Source: Podocnemis expansa
Lineage: Eukaryota; Chordata; Testudines; Podocnemididae
Direction of reading: 5' to 3'
Assembly (NCBI GenBank): GCA_007922195.1
Contig: ML681998.1
Location: 17,154,204-17,218,203 of the forward strand
DNA: 64,000 bases
Under the pieces are notes generated by a model. It made no database searches, was not told where the DNA came from, and saw nothing but the letters and a program-made list of their open reading frames with translations. Shown here piece by piece: positions 12,183 to 23,438 of the stretch (the first letter of the stretch is position 1; each line of letters starts with the position of its first letter). A program made the position numbers and the translations under genes.

Positions 12183-13139
12183 TACCACTGTCACTATAGC
12201 TGAGAGCACCAAAGAAACACCTTTTGTGGGATAAGTATAAACTTAAAAGTTAAAGCCATGTTAAGTTTAGTTAAGAAGAGGGGTGTGTGTTAAAAGAGAA
12301 CTGAATCAAGAAGTAAAAGGGCTATAAAAATTATAAGTAGAATTGCCAGGCATGTAGAAAAAAGGATGTATACTTCCAAACACAATTAATAGAGAGCTGT
12401 GATAACCAGACCAACAAAAAAACCCCAACTTGTCTTAAAAAAAAAATAAATAAAAAGCCCATACTGTCCCATTGTTCTGTTGGTAAACAAAAAATGGAAG
12501 AGAAGAGAAGAAGCTATAAATCTTATCTAGATTAAGATGGGAAATAAGGGTGAAATGTCTCACAGTCATTTTTAGCAGAAGTCAGTAATTGGCAATGAAT
12601 AATTTGTTTGCTAATAATTTGTTAGCTAAAAGGGTATAAAAGATAAACTCTTAAAGGCTTCATTGCCAATACTTGCTTGACCACGCTGGAACCTACAAAT
12701 ATGGTCTAAGTTCCCCTCAATTTAGCCCATTCGACAATATCTTGATCAGATGCTTATATGTTTTGCTACTGTTTAGGTGTATAAATACCTATAAATTAGG
12801 CCTTTTAGGCATGTTTAGAACAACTGCATAAGTTACTGTTTGACTTTTGGATTTAATAAAAGAATTTATGGTTAAAATTGATGTTTGGGGATTTCCCATA
12901 TTAATAGTTCCAACACTTATCACCGTATTCCAGTTTAAATTTAAGAAGACATTCAAGGGCAACAGGGAACTTTGACTATTAGCCTTTTTCACTTTTTAAG
13001 TTTACTAAATTGCTCTCTTTAAAAATGCTGTCTATGTCAGTGTGAATTTTTAAAAATGTCAGACCAATCACAGCAAACATGGTGAACAAATGCCTTAGTA
13101 GGAAACAAAAATTCAAACAGGGCCTAGTTACAAGAAGTC
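12183..13139. other. SNX31 intron, unassigned
   Basis: The stretch is AT-rich. A 67-codon minus-strand frame at 12789-12992 has no recognised similarity. Confidence 0.3.
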
Positions 13140-13648
13140 AAGTCAGACATATGAGAGTAAGATGTGTGCTTTGTCATATGTTAAAGTTTGTGAAGGAAAT
13201 AGCAAGCTGAACAAAATGTAGCTGATCTAAAGAAAAGTATAAGGGGAGTATAAGAGAGAAACTGAGAATGTGACTAATATCAGAGTTTGAAAACATGACT
13301 TAAGGATGATAGCCTACAGGAATGTGAATTGGAATGTATTTGCTAGGTCCATGAGAAAGTTGACTAAGGCATAATTAGGGTGGGATGGGGAGCTTTAAAA
13401 TGTACATTAAGTGGTTTGGAAACTGTGATGAAGAAACAATGTGACTGATAAACCAATCACTCTAGGAATTTTGATGTGTTTTAAGTTGTTTGTATCTACC
13501 TATAAAAAACAGATGAAAAGCCTTGTACAGGGTCCTTCTCTTGTGTCATGTTTTCAGAGAGAAGCAACTTCTTGATCAAGAATAAAAGATCATTGCTTTC
13601 CTACCTTTGCCTGGTTAACTGGATCTCCACTAGGCAACGAACATTTTA
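13140..13648 (+). mobile_element. Probable endogenous retroelement LTR, 3' part
   Basis: Read on the plus strand there is TATAAAAAACAG near 13501, AATAAA near 13581 and an end GCAACGAACA followed by TTTTAGGGGGCC. The last resembles an LTR end next to a primer-binding site. The left boundary is uncertain. No coding region follows. Confidence 0.4.
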
Positions 13649-13872
13649 GGGGGCCAGTTTCTCCCAAGACAAGTTAAAAACTAGCAGACAAAAATACTGG
13701 AAGCTGAAAAAGCCTTTTCTATACTCAGGATGCCACTGATACATCTGAACTGATGGTAGCAGCAACAGGAAATTCAGCTGCATAAAAATTCCTTACTCTA
13801 GACAAGTGAGAATCACAGGCCAGTTGCCATATACTTGGGAACTGAGAGATTAAAATAGACAGCTTTGCTCAC

Positions 13873-13950
13873 CATTTCTCTGTCTCCTTTGGCTGTCTTC
13901 ATCAGCTGTTCTGATATTATCTTTTTTAAGCAGCTACTCAGCAAAAATGC
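13873..13950 (-). CDS. SNX31: SNX31 exon, end of FERM-like F3
   Basis: The exon is 78 bp (26 codons), phase 0 at both ends, with acceptor ATTTTAG and donor GTGAGC. It encodes AFLLSSCLKKIISEQLMKTA then KGDREM. It matches the helix that closes the F3 lobe of SNX31 (AFLLSSCLKK followed by ISE). The frame is open. Confidence 0.88.
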
Positions 13951-13984
13951 CTAAAATAGATGAACAGAATAGATTATAAGTTCC

Positions 13985-14123
13985 AAAGGGGCAGCCATGT
14001 TAGTCTAGTCCAGCAAAAGCAGCAAGGAGTTCTGTGGCACTGAAGGACTAACAAATTTATTTATCGTATGAGCTTTTGTGGGAGGAAAATCCCACTTTGT
14101 CGTTTAAAAAAAAAAAAAAAAAA
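13985..14123 (+). mobile_element. SINE-like retroposon with A-tail
   Basis: It starts near GGGGCAGCCATGTTAGTC, contains GTTCTGTGGCACTGAAGGAC and GAGCTTTTGTGGGAG, and ends in an A run of about 18. Related pieces lie at 19290-19375 and 37395-37435. It sits immediately beside the candidate SNX31 exon at 14131-14166. Confidence 0.65.
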
Positions 14124-14130
14124 GACTTAC

Positions 14131-14166
14131 TCAACCTTATTTCCTCTTCGCTCCTTTTCCAGGTGA
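14131..14166 (-). other. SNX31: Candidate short SNX31 exon (FERM-like F3 strand)
   Basis: A 36-bp open segment sits between acceptor CTTTAGCAG and a strong GTAAGT donor. Read in phase 1 it gives VTWKRSEEEIRL, which resembles the SNX31/SNX17 stretch WQ-VT...ELRF. The following residues, up to WFVIYTKQ, should lie between this donor and 13950, but that gap holds only a SINE-like insert with its A-tail. Length and similarity are low, so this may be chance. Confidence 0.35.
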
Positions 14167-14943
14167 CTGCTAAAGTACTACTTGTCTAATTTGATTAATT
14201 GTAACGTGCTTAAAATTTTCGTGCTCACCAAATTAACTGCAAGTACTTATAACCTAGTCTTACACTGTGGTTAAACCCTGACATTTGCCACTTGGAAAGT
14301 TTAGGGCAGGAGTCTTTATTGTGGGTTCTACACAGCAAGTTATTCTCTTATAAGTGCCTCCAGTTTGCGGCGCTAAAGCATCTATATTACATTCAAGACC
14401 ATCTTAGCTGAGTTTCTTATTGTCAGTACGAACACTAGTACCTACCATAATTCTCTTGTTTTACCATATTTCTGACACACCTCAGACTTGAGTTTCAGAG
14501 AACCCACTTACTTCCACTGAAGCTTTGAAAGTGGCGGGTGCTCAGCACCTCCTAAATTTGAATCTCCTGATGCCTACAACAACACAGACATTGTTACAAC
14601 AATGCACAAGTGTTGATAGTTTATTGCAATTGCTTGGACCCAGTTTCACCACCACTGGACACTGTAGGGTGCAGTGCTAATGCAGATTGAAAGCATGGCC
14701 GTGGCAGCATCACCAGTTCTACTGGGACTTATGCAAAGCCCATCAAAACCAATGGGACTCTCTCCATCAATTTCATCAGGCTATGGCTCAATCTCTTGGG
14801 TCTTCTCAGCACCTTTCCAGGCTGTTTTCCATCTCCCACTTATGAGAAAAGGGATGCAGTGTTCCTATTCACTGGAGTCCAGGGGGAGTTCTAGGTAACA
14901 GGTGCAGCAGGAGAGGTAATGAAGGAAGAAGTGGTTGATCATC
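14167..14943. other. SNX31 intron, unassigned
   Basis: I searched this stretch for the missing SNX31 F2-F3 exons and saw none. Confidence 0.35.
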
Positions 14944-15090
14944 TGTAGTAACTTCCGTTCTTTGAGATGCATGTCCCTGTGGGTGTTCCACACTGGATGT
15001 CGCTGCATCCCCACGCTGCTTCACGGAGTCTTCTTAGCAATAGTCATGGGGCAGCACATGCACAGAAGCAGTCTCACAATAGCCCTGGTG
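14944..15090. repeat. DIRS left inverted terminal repeat
   Basis: It is a near reverse complement of 21040-21188, sharing the segments TGTCCCTGTGGGTG and GTCTTCTTAGCA. Confidence 0.85.
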
Positions 15091-15164
15091 CAAGTGTGCC
15101 ACTCTCCCTCAGTTCCTTACATACCTTGGATTCTTACAGAATAATTAGAAGATAGACAGGAGGA

Positions 15165-15290
15165 AGGGAGGGTAGTGAAGCACCCACAGGCACATATGTC
15201 TCAAAGAACAGAAGTTACTACAGGTTAGCAACCACTTCTTTGAGTGATGTCCCTGTGGGTGCTCCACATTAGGTGACTATAGCAATTACT
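15165..15290. repeat. DIRS internal complementary region
   Basis: It contains CAAAGAACAGAAGTTACTAC, the reverse of the left end, directly followed by TTCTTTGAGTGATGTCCCTG, the right end. The segment looks like the joined ends of a circular intermediate. Confidence 0.85.
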
Positions 15291-15294
15291 CTAT

Positions 15295-16165
15295 GTTGGA
15301 TGAGAGCAGTCAATAGCACTGCTTTTCCAGAGTTAGCACTGTTGTCCGATGCTAAGTCTAGAGCATAATGAGTAGTGAAGGTGTGAGATGTTGACCAAGT
15401 GGCTGCTTTGCAAATGTCGGTGATGGAGACATTCTTTAGGAAAGTCGTGGTGGATGCTATGGCTCCAGTTGAGTGAGATCGGATGCCTAATGGAACTTGA
15501 TGATGGTTGAGGTCACAGGAAGTACAGATACAATCTTTTATCCATTTTGATAATCTTTGGTTTGATATAAGTGTGTTCCTTGAGCGTTCCCACTATTGAC
15601 ACAAAAAGCATATTTTATTTTCTAAATAGTTTTGTTCTTTCAGGGTAAAATGCCAGCGATTGTCTGACATCTAGGGTACATAAAATTGCCTCTTTATGTT
15701 GAGAATGAGGTTTGGGATAAAAGTTGGGGAGATGTATTGATTGGTTGAGGTGGAAATCGGATACCATCTTAGGTAAGAATTTTGGATCTGGTCGAAGAGT
15801 GACCTTATCTTTGTGGAATTTCATGTATGAAGGGTCAGCTCTGAGGGCGTTCAGTTCACCCACCCTCCTTGCAGAGGTGATGAATACTTAGAATGAAACT
15901 TTTAACAACATGTGATATAACAAACAGGATGCTATGGGGTTCGAATGGCTCTTTCATAAGGGAGTGTAGGAATAAACTGAGGTCCCATGGAACTGTCGGA
16001 GGTTGTATGAATGGGTATAGTTTTTGTAACCCTGTTAGGACATGTTTGACAGTTGGGTGACTGAAAAGAGAAGAATCTGTTAAGTTATTGTGGAAAGTAG
16101 GAATAGCTGCCAGGTGTACTCTAACAAAGCTGTTTGAGTGTTGTAAATCTTTCAGTTCTAGGTTG
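15295..16165 (-). pseudogene. DIRS tyrosine recombinase remnant
   Basis: Tyrosine recombinases cut and join the circular DIRS DNA into the genome. Fragments in order on the minus strand: LAAIPTFHNN and HPTVKHVLTGLQKLYPFIQP (about 15950-16100), then LNALRADPSYMKFHKDKVTL and RPDPKFLPKMVSDFHLN (about 15710-15850), then ITDICKAATWSTSHTFTTHY (about 15365-15430). The last is the catalytic block with the H and Y of the family. At least one frame change separates the first two pieces. A hAT element (16166-16483) cuts the upstream part. Confidence 0.85.
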
Positions 16166-16483
16166 CAGGGGCGTCGCTGGCTCCTGGCACAAGGAGCATG
16201 TGCCCCAAGTGCCTGGCATAGCCCATGCCTCTCCTGGATTCCTGGCTGGGAGAGGCAGGCACTGTAGCAGGCAGCCCAGCCCCAGATCCAGGATGGGCCA
16301 CCCACGGTGGCGCCTGCCTCTCCTGGCCAAGGATCCAGGCCGGGCCGCCTGTGGCTGCCCCTGCTTTGCCCATCCCTTGGCCAGGGATCCGGGGCCTGGC
16401 TGATGGCAGGGCCCCAGGACCGGATTGGGCTAAGGGCACTGCATCGGACCTAGGGGGCAGGGCCTGGGGCAGTGATGCTCCTG
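16166..16483. mobile_element. GC-rich hAT element, family C, copy inside DIRS
   Basis: The element is 318 bp. It begins CAGGGGCGTCGCT and ends AGTGATGCTCCTG. Flanks are CTAGGTTG and CTAGGAGG (6 of 8). It inserted after the DIRS element had landed. Confidence 0.85.
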
Positions 16484-18333
16484 CTAGGAGGTATTCAAGA
16501 ATTTGAGGACTCGAGGAAGACAATGGAGTAATTTAGACAAGCACCAATAATGGAATCGCCGCCATTACTGAAAGGATGATTTTCTGGTAGCAGGTTTTCT
16601 GCTATTTAGCATAATATAGTATACTGGTCCTGAGCATTCCATGTCAGTCCTTTGGAACCAGGTAAGAACCAGGTGGTCAGGTGAAGTTTGTGTATGTCCA
16701 GGTGATAGAATGTTTTGTTGCACTGATATAGGAGGTTGTGGACTAATGGGTTGTGTACTAAGTGAAGAAGTTGCATAAACCATGGCTGTCTGGGCCAAGT
16801 TGGTGCTATGAAGATCACTCGGGCTCAATCTGATTTTATCTTCTGAATGACTTTCTAAGTTAGTAGATTAGGGGGAAAGGCATACAGAGATGTCTGTGAC
16901 CAATCTGTGAAGAACACATCTAGCGATTTCAGGTCAGTATCCGCCGTGAAGAAAAACAGTGGACATTTTTGGTTATGGTAAATTGCAAAGAGGTCGACTG
17001 TCAGGAAACCTCATCAGAGAAAGATATTTGTTAGTAGCTTGTCATTTATCTGCCATTCATGAGTCATTGGAAAAAGTCTACTTAATGTGTCAGCCATTGT
17101 GTTTTGTACACCTGGTAGATAAGTTGCTGAGACTAGGACGGAATGGTGCATGCACCAATTCCAGAGCCTCACAGCCTCTGTGCAAAGGGAGGGGGATTGT
17201 GTGCCTCCTTGTCAGTTTAAATAATACAAACATGCGATGTCTGTCATAATTCTTATGGACTTTTTGCGTATAAGTGGTAGGAAGTGTTGGCAGGCCTATC
17301 TGACTGCCCATGGTTCTAAGATGTTTATGTGAAGTACTGACTCCATTTCTTTCCATTTGCGTTGGATTGTCAAGGTGTGTGCCCCAACTGATGAGGGAAG
17401 CATCTGTGGTTATGACAGATGGTTGGGGATGGGTAAAGGGAATTCCTTGAAGTAAGTTGTCTGTCACATTCCACCAGTTTAAGGAGTTTTTGATGGTTGT
17501 AGGTATTGTGAGGTGTTTAAGGTACATAACATGTGGTCTGTATACTGTAGTGAGCCATGCTTGTAGGACTCTCACGCAGAGTCTTGCATATGGGACTACA
17601 GTGGTGGAGGCCACCATGTGTCCAAGTAGTTGAAGTATGGAGTGTGCAGTGACGTACAGTGTATTTTGGATCAGGTCCATAAGATCTGTTATTCCTATAT
17701 GGCATGGATTTGGTAAGTATACTCTGCTTGTGGTGGAATCCACAATGGCTCCAATAAATTCTATTTCTTTCATGGGCATTAAAGTAGATTTTTCTATGCT
17801 GAGTTTGAGGCCTCGGTTTTAGAATAAGGCTGTCATGTGGGCAGTCACATAAATGGCATTGTCTTGAGATTGGGCTGTTATGAGGCAATCATTGAGGTAC
17901 AGCTAAATTGTGATTCTTGTTTGTAGATGTGCCATGACAACTGCCAGTACCTTGGAGAAGACACAAGGTGCCATGGAGAGGCCAAAAGGTAGGACCTTGC
18001 ACTGATAATGCAGTTTTTTAACAGTAAAGCTGAGGAAGTAGCTGTGGGAAGTATGGGTGGTTATATGAAAACAGGTGTCTTTAAGGTTGAGAGCTAAGAA
18101 CCAGTCCCCACTCTGCAGCATAGGTATAATTGTATTTAGGGGTACCATTTTAAATTTTGTTTTTTACCATATTTATTCAATGGTCTTAGCTCTAAAATTG
18201 GTCTCCAACCTCCAGTTTTCTTCCATACCATGAAATAACAGGAGTAAAAACCTGAGCATTTGAAGGGTTGTGGAACAGGTTCAAGAGCACCCATCTCTAA
18301 CAATTGATGGACTTCATCTTTCAGGACTTGCAT
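16484..18333 (-). pseudogene. DIRS reverse transcriptase / RNase H remnant
   Basis: The RT starts near 18333 with VLKDEVHQLLEMGALEPVPQ and WRPILELRPLNKY, then has VLPFGLSMAPCVFSKVLAVV (about 17950-18000). The active-site box reads YLND at about 17893-17904, where DIRS RT has YLDD, and a TAG lies just before it. Downstream are FIGAIVDSTTSRVYLP, LLGHMVASTTVVPYARLCVR and the RNase H strand ITTDASLISWGTHL (about 17385-17425). The order and motifs are diagnostic of DIRS pol. Several stops and frame changes show it is dead. The part below about 17000 (DHLVLTWFQRTDMECSGP) leads into the recombinase. Confidence 0.9.
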
Positions 18334-18862
18334 GTGAGAAGGGTCCCTGAAGAGAGATGGAGAGGAAGGGTGGAGATGAAAGGAACTGAATAGTCTTTTT
18401 AATGATTTTCAATACCCATTTATCTGTGGTGATAACAAGCCAGGAAGTATAAAAATTTCTGAGATGGAACTCCAAAATCAAATTTGAAAGGAGGGTGCTG
18501 CAGTGTCTTGGGGAGGTCTCAGGCCCTCAACCACTACATCAAAATTGTGATTTTGGGGGTGGAGGCTGAGTGTTTACAGAGAATTGTGTTGTCTTTTTAG
18601 ATCAGTAGGGTTTCTGTTTGCTCCTTTGTCATTGACCATATTCTCTAGGGTGGTATTGAGAGTTGAACTGAAGTTCATACCATCAATGATACGGTTGAAA
18701 GCATGTTTGTCTTTTCTTAAATATGGGTGTGTATATGCCAAGGATGCATAAGGTGGCCCTAGAATCTTTCACTGAATGAAGTACCTCATCTGTTTTTTCT
18801 GCAAATAGGTGTTGTTTGTCAGAAGGTAATTCTATTTTTGCTTTGCAGGTCTCTAGGAAGAG
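18334..18862 (-). other. DIRS Gag-pol junction, decayed
   Basis: The stretch lies inside the DIRS element. No open frame is kept. Confidence 0.5.
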
Positions 18863-20785
18863 CTACAGTGTGGAAGCCAGGATGCACAGTGCATTATGAC
18901 CACTGTAGCTATCGTTCTGGTGGCAGTGTTTGCCATATCCATAGGCGCTTCTAGAGAAGTCTGAGCTACTAGCTGGCCTTTGGTGAGTAGCAATTTGAAT
19001 TGGTCTCTCGTTGTCAGTAATGACAAGTGTGAGTTTTGAGAGTTTTTCTAAGATAGACTGATTATAGCTAGATAGTAATGCTGAATAGTTTGCCACTCTC
19101 ATCATTAGTGTAAATGAGTAGAAGACTTTTTTGCCCATAAGATCTACTCTTCTGTTTACTTCTCTGGTTTGCTGCATCAATGACTATAGAATTAAAGTTA
19201 GGATAAGTAAAAAGAAATTCCATTCCCTTGGGTGGAATACAGTATTTTCTATCTGTACATTTATTTGTCACAGGTATTGTGACTGCAAAAAAACAACAAG
19301 CAGTTGTGTGGCACTTTAAGACTAACATTTATTTTTTGCATGAGCTTTCGTGGGAGAAGATCCCACTTCCTCAGATGCTCAGTTTGCCAGATCACATTGG
19401 CAGTGTCTATTAATGTATCATCCATTGGGATGGCTATTTTTGATGAGGTCATTGTATGTAGGATCTTGAGTAGCTTGTGTTGGGACTCGGTGACCTCTGC
19501 TAGGGGGAGTTTAAGTTCCTGAGCCACTCTTCTGAAGAGGTCATTGAATTGTTTGGGATCATCTGTTGGATTAGATGTGGAAGGTATAACAGCATAATTG
19601 GGCAAAGACAAGAAGTCATGTAGTGATGGCTGTGTTTCATGCACTGCAGTTGTGGATATAAACCAGGCATATTCCAATGCCTTGGGTGATATGGCCAAAT
19701 GACTTCTACTGGGTGACTTGGAGTGTGGTTTTTGAGAACTGTGGCATTTATCAGAATGCCTGGAACATGAAGAGCGTGTGTCCCAAACACTCCTGCTTCT
19801 GTGACGGTGTGGGTGTGAATGACAACAAGATGGTCTATAGTATGAATAGTGACTATGATGAAGTAGAGATGAATAAGATCTGTGGCACCTGAAGGGTCTG
19901 GTTGGTGAAGAGTGTTCAGAAGAAAATTGGGCTTCTTTAAGGTTGCTGTGGTGGTAATACGGAGATTGTGCAGAAGAGCGGATGCAGGGGGATTGTAAAC
20001 TGTGAGAGTCTGAAAGGTGTGGAAAACAGATAATAGTGCTTTTTATGAATCCTCTTTCATGGAGGGGGTGAGATTGCTCTTTCCTTTGGTAGTGCCAGGG
20101 ATTGTGGTTTTTGTTAGAGGTATCAGATGGTACTTGTACCAGTGCCAATGAGTTGTTGAGTGCCAATGAGGTTGGTTCTGACAGGTTGATTTTGTCTGAT
20201 ACTGGGTCTGTATCTGATGATGTGTGTGGCACTGGGTATTTATGTTTCATCTACGTCAGTGCTGCATCCTTGTGTGGTGCTGTGGGCAGAGCCATCGCCT
20301 TGTGTAGAGCTGGGGACAGTGCCGTTGCATGCCTATTGGCTTTGGTAGGTGCCGTGCGCTTAGTCAGTGCCAAGTGAGCTGGGTGCTTTTGATGAAGTCT
20401 GGGTTCTTGGGTAATTTTTGAATCCTGAGGAATATCAGCATATTTATTACCCAAGGAACCTATAGCCCCTGGGGTAATATGTTTGGGAGACCTTCTGTTT
20501 GGTGAGCAACTCCTTCTGGGCATCACGGTCTCTTGGGATGAGGTTCTTCTCTCACGACCCTTAAATTTTACTTCACCTTTCGGGTGATCCAGACGTGGGT
20601 CGGAGACAGGATACAGGGATTTCTCCATAAGATATAGTTTCAATCAGAGTTCCCTGTCTTTTCAAGCTCTGGCACTGAGGTTGGAACAACGGCTCTATTT
20701 TTGGAGTGTGAGAGACTCCCCTAGTCAGTGGACGTAGTGAGAGTGCCTGTCCTAAGTAGGCACTGCATTGTTGCTTTTCGAACAT
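18863..20785 (-). pseudogene. DIRS Gag-like ORF remnant
   Basis: Three joined pieces are visible. The N-terminal piece 20785-20573 (start MFEKQQCSAYLGQALSLRPL) is in one frame. A second piece, 20643-20254, ends at a TAG, and the third, 20250-19261, continues in the same frame right after that TAG. The middle is Ser/His/Arg-rich (SHRSYSSLLHHSHYSYYRP), typical of DIRS Gag. A hydrophobic DDPKQFNDLFRRVAQELKLP segment follows. The 3' end of the long frame runs into a SINE-like insert (19282-19375). Confidence 0.75.
19282..19375 (-). mobile_element. SINE-like fragment inside DIRS
   Basis: The sequence with GTTGTGTGGCACTTTAAGAC and GAGCTTTCGTGGGAG matches the repeat at 13985-14123. It interrupts the Gag frame. 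Confidence 0.65.
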
Positions 20786-21039
20786 TTCTTAAAGCCCAGC
20801 AAGAAGGCATATTTATTTTAACTATTTTCTTCCTTTTTTTTTTCAAAAAACATATGGAGAAAACTAAGGAATTTTTTTTAAGACTATAGATTGAAGAAAT
20901 TAGGTGAGTATGACCAAACTATGACTAAAACTAAGGGGTTTTTTTACCTAAATTCTAGGTTTTTAAGTCTGAGGAGCAGCAAAGGAAAAACCGTGTTCAA
21001 CCAAGGACGGTTGAAAAACAATTGAAGGAAAGGGGTGTG

Positions 21040-21188
21040 CTCATGCTGAAGTCGTGCCAGGGCCACTGTGAGACCACTTCTGCAGGTGCGCTGCCCCACA
21101 CCTACTGCTAAGAAGACTACATGAAGCAGACTGGGGACACAACGACACCTAGTGTGGAGCACCCACAGGGACATCACTCAAAGAAGAA
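21040..21188. repeat. DIRS right inverted terminal repeat
   Basis: It contains GTGGAGCACCCACAGGGACA, the reverse complement of the left-end core. Confidence 0.85.
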
Positions 21189-21421
21189 ATTCAGTTTGTC
21201 TGCTTTCTTCCTATAGCTGCAACCAAAGTGGAAAATGTCTTGGCTTGTGAATATGGGGCTGACCATGGGTAGGACCAGCTGCTGAGATCTCCCACTCTGC
21301 CGATGCTCCGCACCCTTCCAAGGTCCCACCAACATCTCACTCTAACACATGTCCTGCTCCCACTCGGCCTCCTCTCCTAGCACTCCCCTGGACAACCAGG
21401 GCAACTTCTGCTAGTCTCAGG

Positions 21422-21591
21422 CAATGTTCCCTCTAAACTGATGATGCAGCAGAGCAACTTACGGATGCAGCTGAGTAAGTTCCCTACCCATTCCCTGTCC
21501 CAGGACTGGGCCCCTGAGCCACTGCCCATCGGCTCCCCAAGTGCATCCATAACTTGCTCAGTTGCATCACCAGCTTAGAGAGGGAACATTG
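21422..21591. mobile_element. hAT MITE, family D
   Basis: The element is 170 bp. It begins CAATGTTCCCTCTAAACTG and ends TTAGAGAGGGAACATTG. No clear target duplication. Related ends occur at 60250 and near 63200. Confidence 0.75.
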
Positions 21592-21701
21592 TATAGATGT
21601 CTTTTGGTTCAAACTTTAGTAAATTAATAAAACCACAGTATTTCAGTTTAACATTTTTATTAAACAAATATGAAGCAATGATGCTGCCTATCAAGCCTCC
21701 T

Positions 21702-21960
21702 CTACACCTCAGTTTGACGCCTGTCTTTGTCACATTTCCAGAATGCATATACAGAGTCTAGGTCAGCCTTGAATCCAGCACTTAGATATGACTTGATGTG
21801 CATTAGCGTGTCTAGATGAGAAACATCCAACCTGTTATGAGGCTCTGTCTTAATATTATTCATTAGACTGAAGCCTTGTTCAGCATCTGCACTAGATGCT
21901 TGAAATGTACCACATATATCAACCAACTGGGCCAGGAATGGGAACTTATCTTCTGTTAGT
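21702..21960 (-). pseudogene. hAT transposase C-terminal fragment (second type)
   Basis: The frame contains FPFLAQLVDICGTFQASSAD, AEQGFSLMNNIKTEPHNRLD and HLDTLMHIKSYLSAG. This is the hAT dimerisation block as in ZNF862/KIAA1586-like transposases (A.AE..FS.MN..K...RNRL). The catalytic core is not found upstream, so it is a fossil. It may belong with the family D ends next to it. Confidence 0.7.
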
Positions 21961-22727
21961 GTATAGGTGACAAACGTCTACGAATGTGTTCAGTGTACCA
22001 GCCATTACCTTTTCCAGAACAACAAACATTTTGGTTGTCCCTAATTTCAGCTCACCTTTAGAAGATGTGAAAATACATAAAGAAAATTTGTAAGAAATTA
22101 CACTGATAAGATCTGATGATCACAGACAGCCAATACAATTCTATTATTTTTTAGAGATTCCTAATGAATGTGCCAATTCTAACTAGATCTCACTCATTGA
22201 GCTAAAAGAAGTCACCCTGATTTAGGCATATATATTACTTGAGCTAATGTTAATTAAGGTCAATGACAGTTTTTCCACTTTACTGAAAAAGTTAGATCAG
22301 GCTGCCTTCTCTCTCTGCTACAGTCTCCATCTACCAGTTTTGTGGTGGTCTTGTCTGCAAGCTTTGAACTTTCCTTTACCAGCTGCCAACTGAAAACAGC
22401 TGTGCTAAAAGTACATGGAGGGGACACCTCCTCCTAAAGCCATTGTTTATGGCACTTGGTAAAGATATCAAAATGGGAAGACACATGTAGTTTGCCTATA
22501 ATGTATTGTCAGGGTCATTCACTTAAATGTGAGCATAGGTGGGGTGTGCCTCTTAGATACCACAGAGCCAAACGTGTGAATGCCTATTATAGTGAGCCAT
22601 TGAGAGATCCTGGGGTGGAAAGTGCTGTAGAAATGTTGGGTGTTAATAAAATAACATAAGGTTCTATACAGTTTTCTGTGTTTATTCTGAATCTTGGGTG
22701 GAATTTGTGTGTTGTGTCTACCTATCT
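21961..22727. other. SNX31 intron, unassigned
   Basis: A MIR-like phrase (GAAAGTGCTGTAGAAATGTT) lies near 22617. No SNX31 exon was seen. Confidence 0.3.
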
Positions 22728-22904
22728 CACTGTTTCCCAACCAGTGTGCCACAAAATTTTTTGAAAAACTACTCAAAAAGCTCTGGATTGGCTCATTGGC
22801 TCATGAAAATATATGGCTTCATTTGGAAACTATATGGCAGTGTTCCTCAAATGAATTAAAGGTAGCAAGGAGTGCTATGGCAGAGAAAACGTTGGGAACC
22901 ACTG
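22728..22904. mobile_element. hAT MITE, family E
   Basis: The element is 177 bp. It begins CACTGTTTCCCAACC and ends GTTGGGAACCACTG. Flanks are ACCTATCT and ACCTATGT (7 of 8). A matching right-end fragment lies near 52894. Confidence 0.8.
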
Positions 22905-23052
22905 ACCTATGTGGTAGCAATCACTTGAAAGGGAAACAAAATGTTTCCTTAGACATCAATCCCCCCTCCCCCCACCGGCATGGCACGAGCTTATACCCTG
23001 CTTCTAATCTGCTCCCAGCCCGGGAGCCCCCAACCCAGCTACAATCTCCAAC

Positions 23053-23360
23053 TTCTGCTCTCCCCCAGCCCCGACCCCAGCTCCTCCAATCCCCACTGCT
23101 GGTCCCCACCAGCCCCGACCCCAGCTCCTCCACTCCCAGCTTCTGCTCCCTGCCAGCCCTGAGCCCAGCTCCCCCACTCCCGGCTTCTGCTCCCCGCCAG
23201 CCCCGACCCTGGCTCCTCCGCTCCCGGTTTCTGCTCCCGGCCAGCCCCAACCCTGGCTCCTCCACTCCCCTCTTCTGCTCCCCACCAGCCCCAACCCCAG
23301 CTTCTCTGCTCCCCGCTTCTGCTCCCTGCCAGCCCCAACCCTGGGTCCTCCGATCACGGA
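23053..23360. repeat. Minisatellite, seven 44-bp units
   Basis: Exactly seven units of 44 bp, each like TTCTGCTCCCCGCCAGCCCC followed by GACCCCAGCTCCTCC and CTCCCGGC, with a few substitutions per unit. The minus strand gives Gly/Trp-rich chance frames. Confidence 0.9.
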
Positions 23361-23438
23361 CTTGTGCTGGGGTCAGTGCTTGCTGTGCCAGTGAGCGGCA
23401 GCAGCTGCGCCACCGCTCACTGGCGCAGCTTACAGGGA

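Larger units (their letters stand above)
14944..21188 (-). mobile_element. DIRS-type retrotransposon, near full length, decayed
   Basis: DIRS elements encode Gag, RT/RNase H and a tyrosine recombinase between inverted terminal repeats, and integrate without an integrase. Here the left end (GTAACTTCCGTTCTTTGAG onward) and the right end read in reverse (TTCTTTGAGTGATGTCCCTG onward) share about 130 bp, including a TGTCCCTGTGGGTG.TCCACA core and GGAGTCTTCTTAGCA-type sequence. An internal complementary region at about 15180-15290 carries both end sequences back to back, as expected for the class. Gag, RT, RNase H and recombinase remnants follow in that order on the minus strand. All reading frames are broken, and a GC-rich hAT element sits in the recombinase part. 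Confidence 0.9.
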
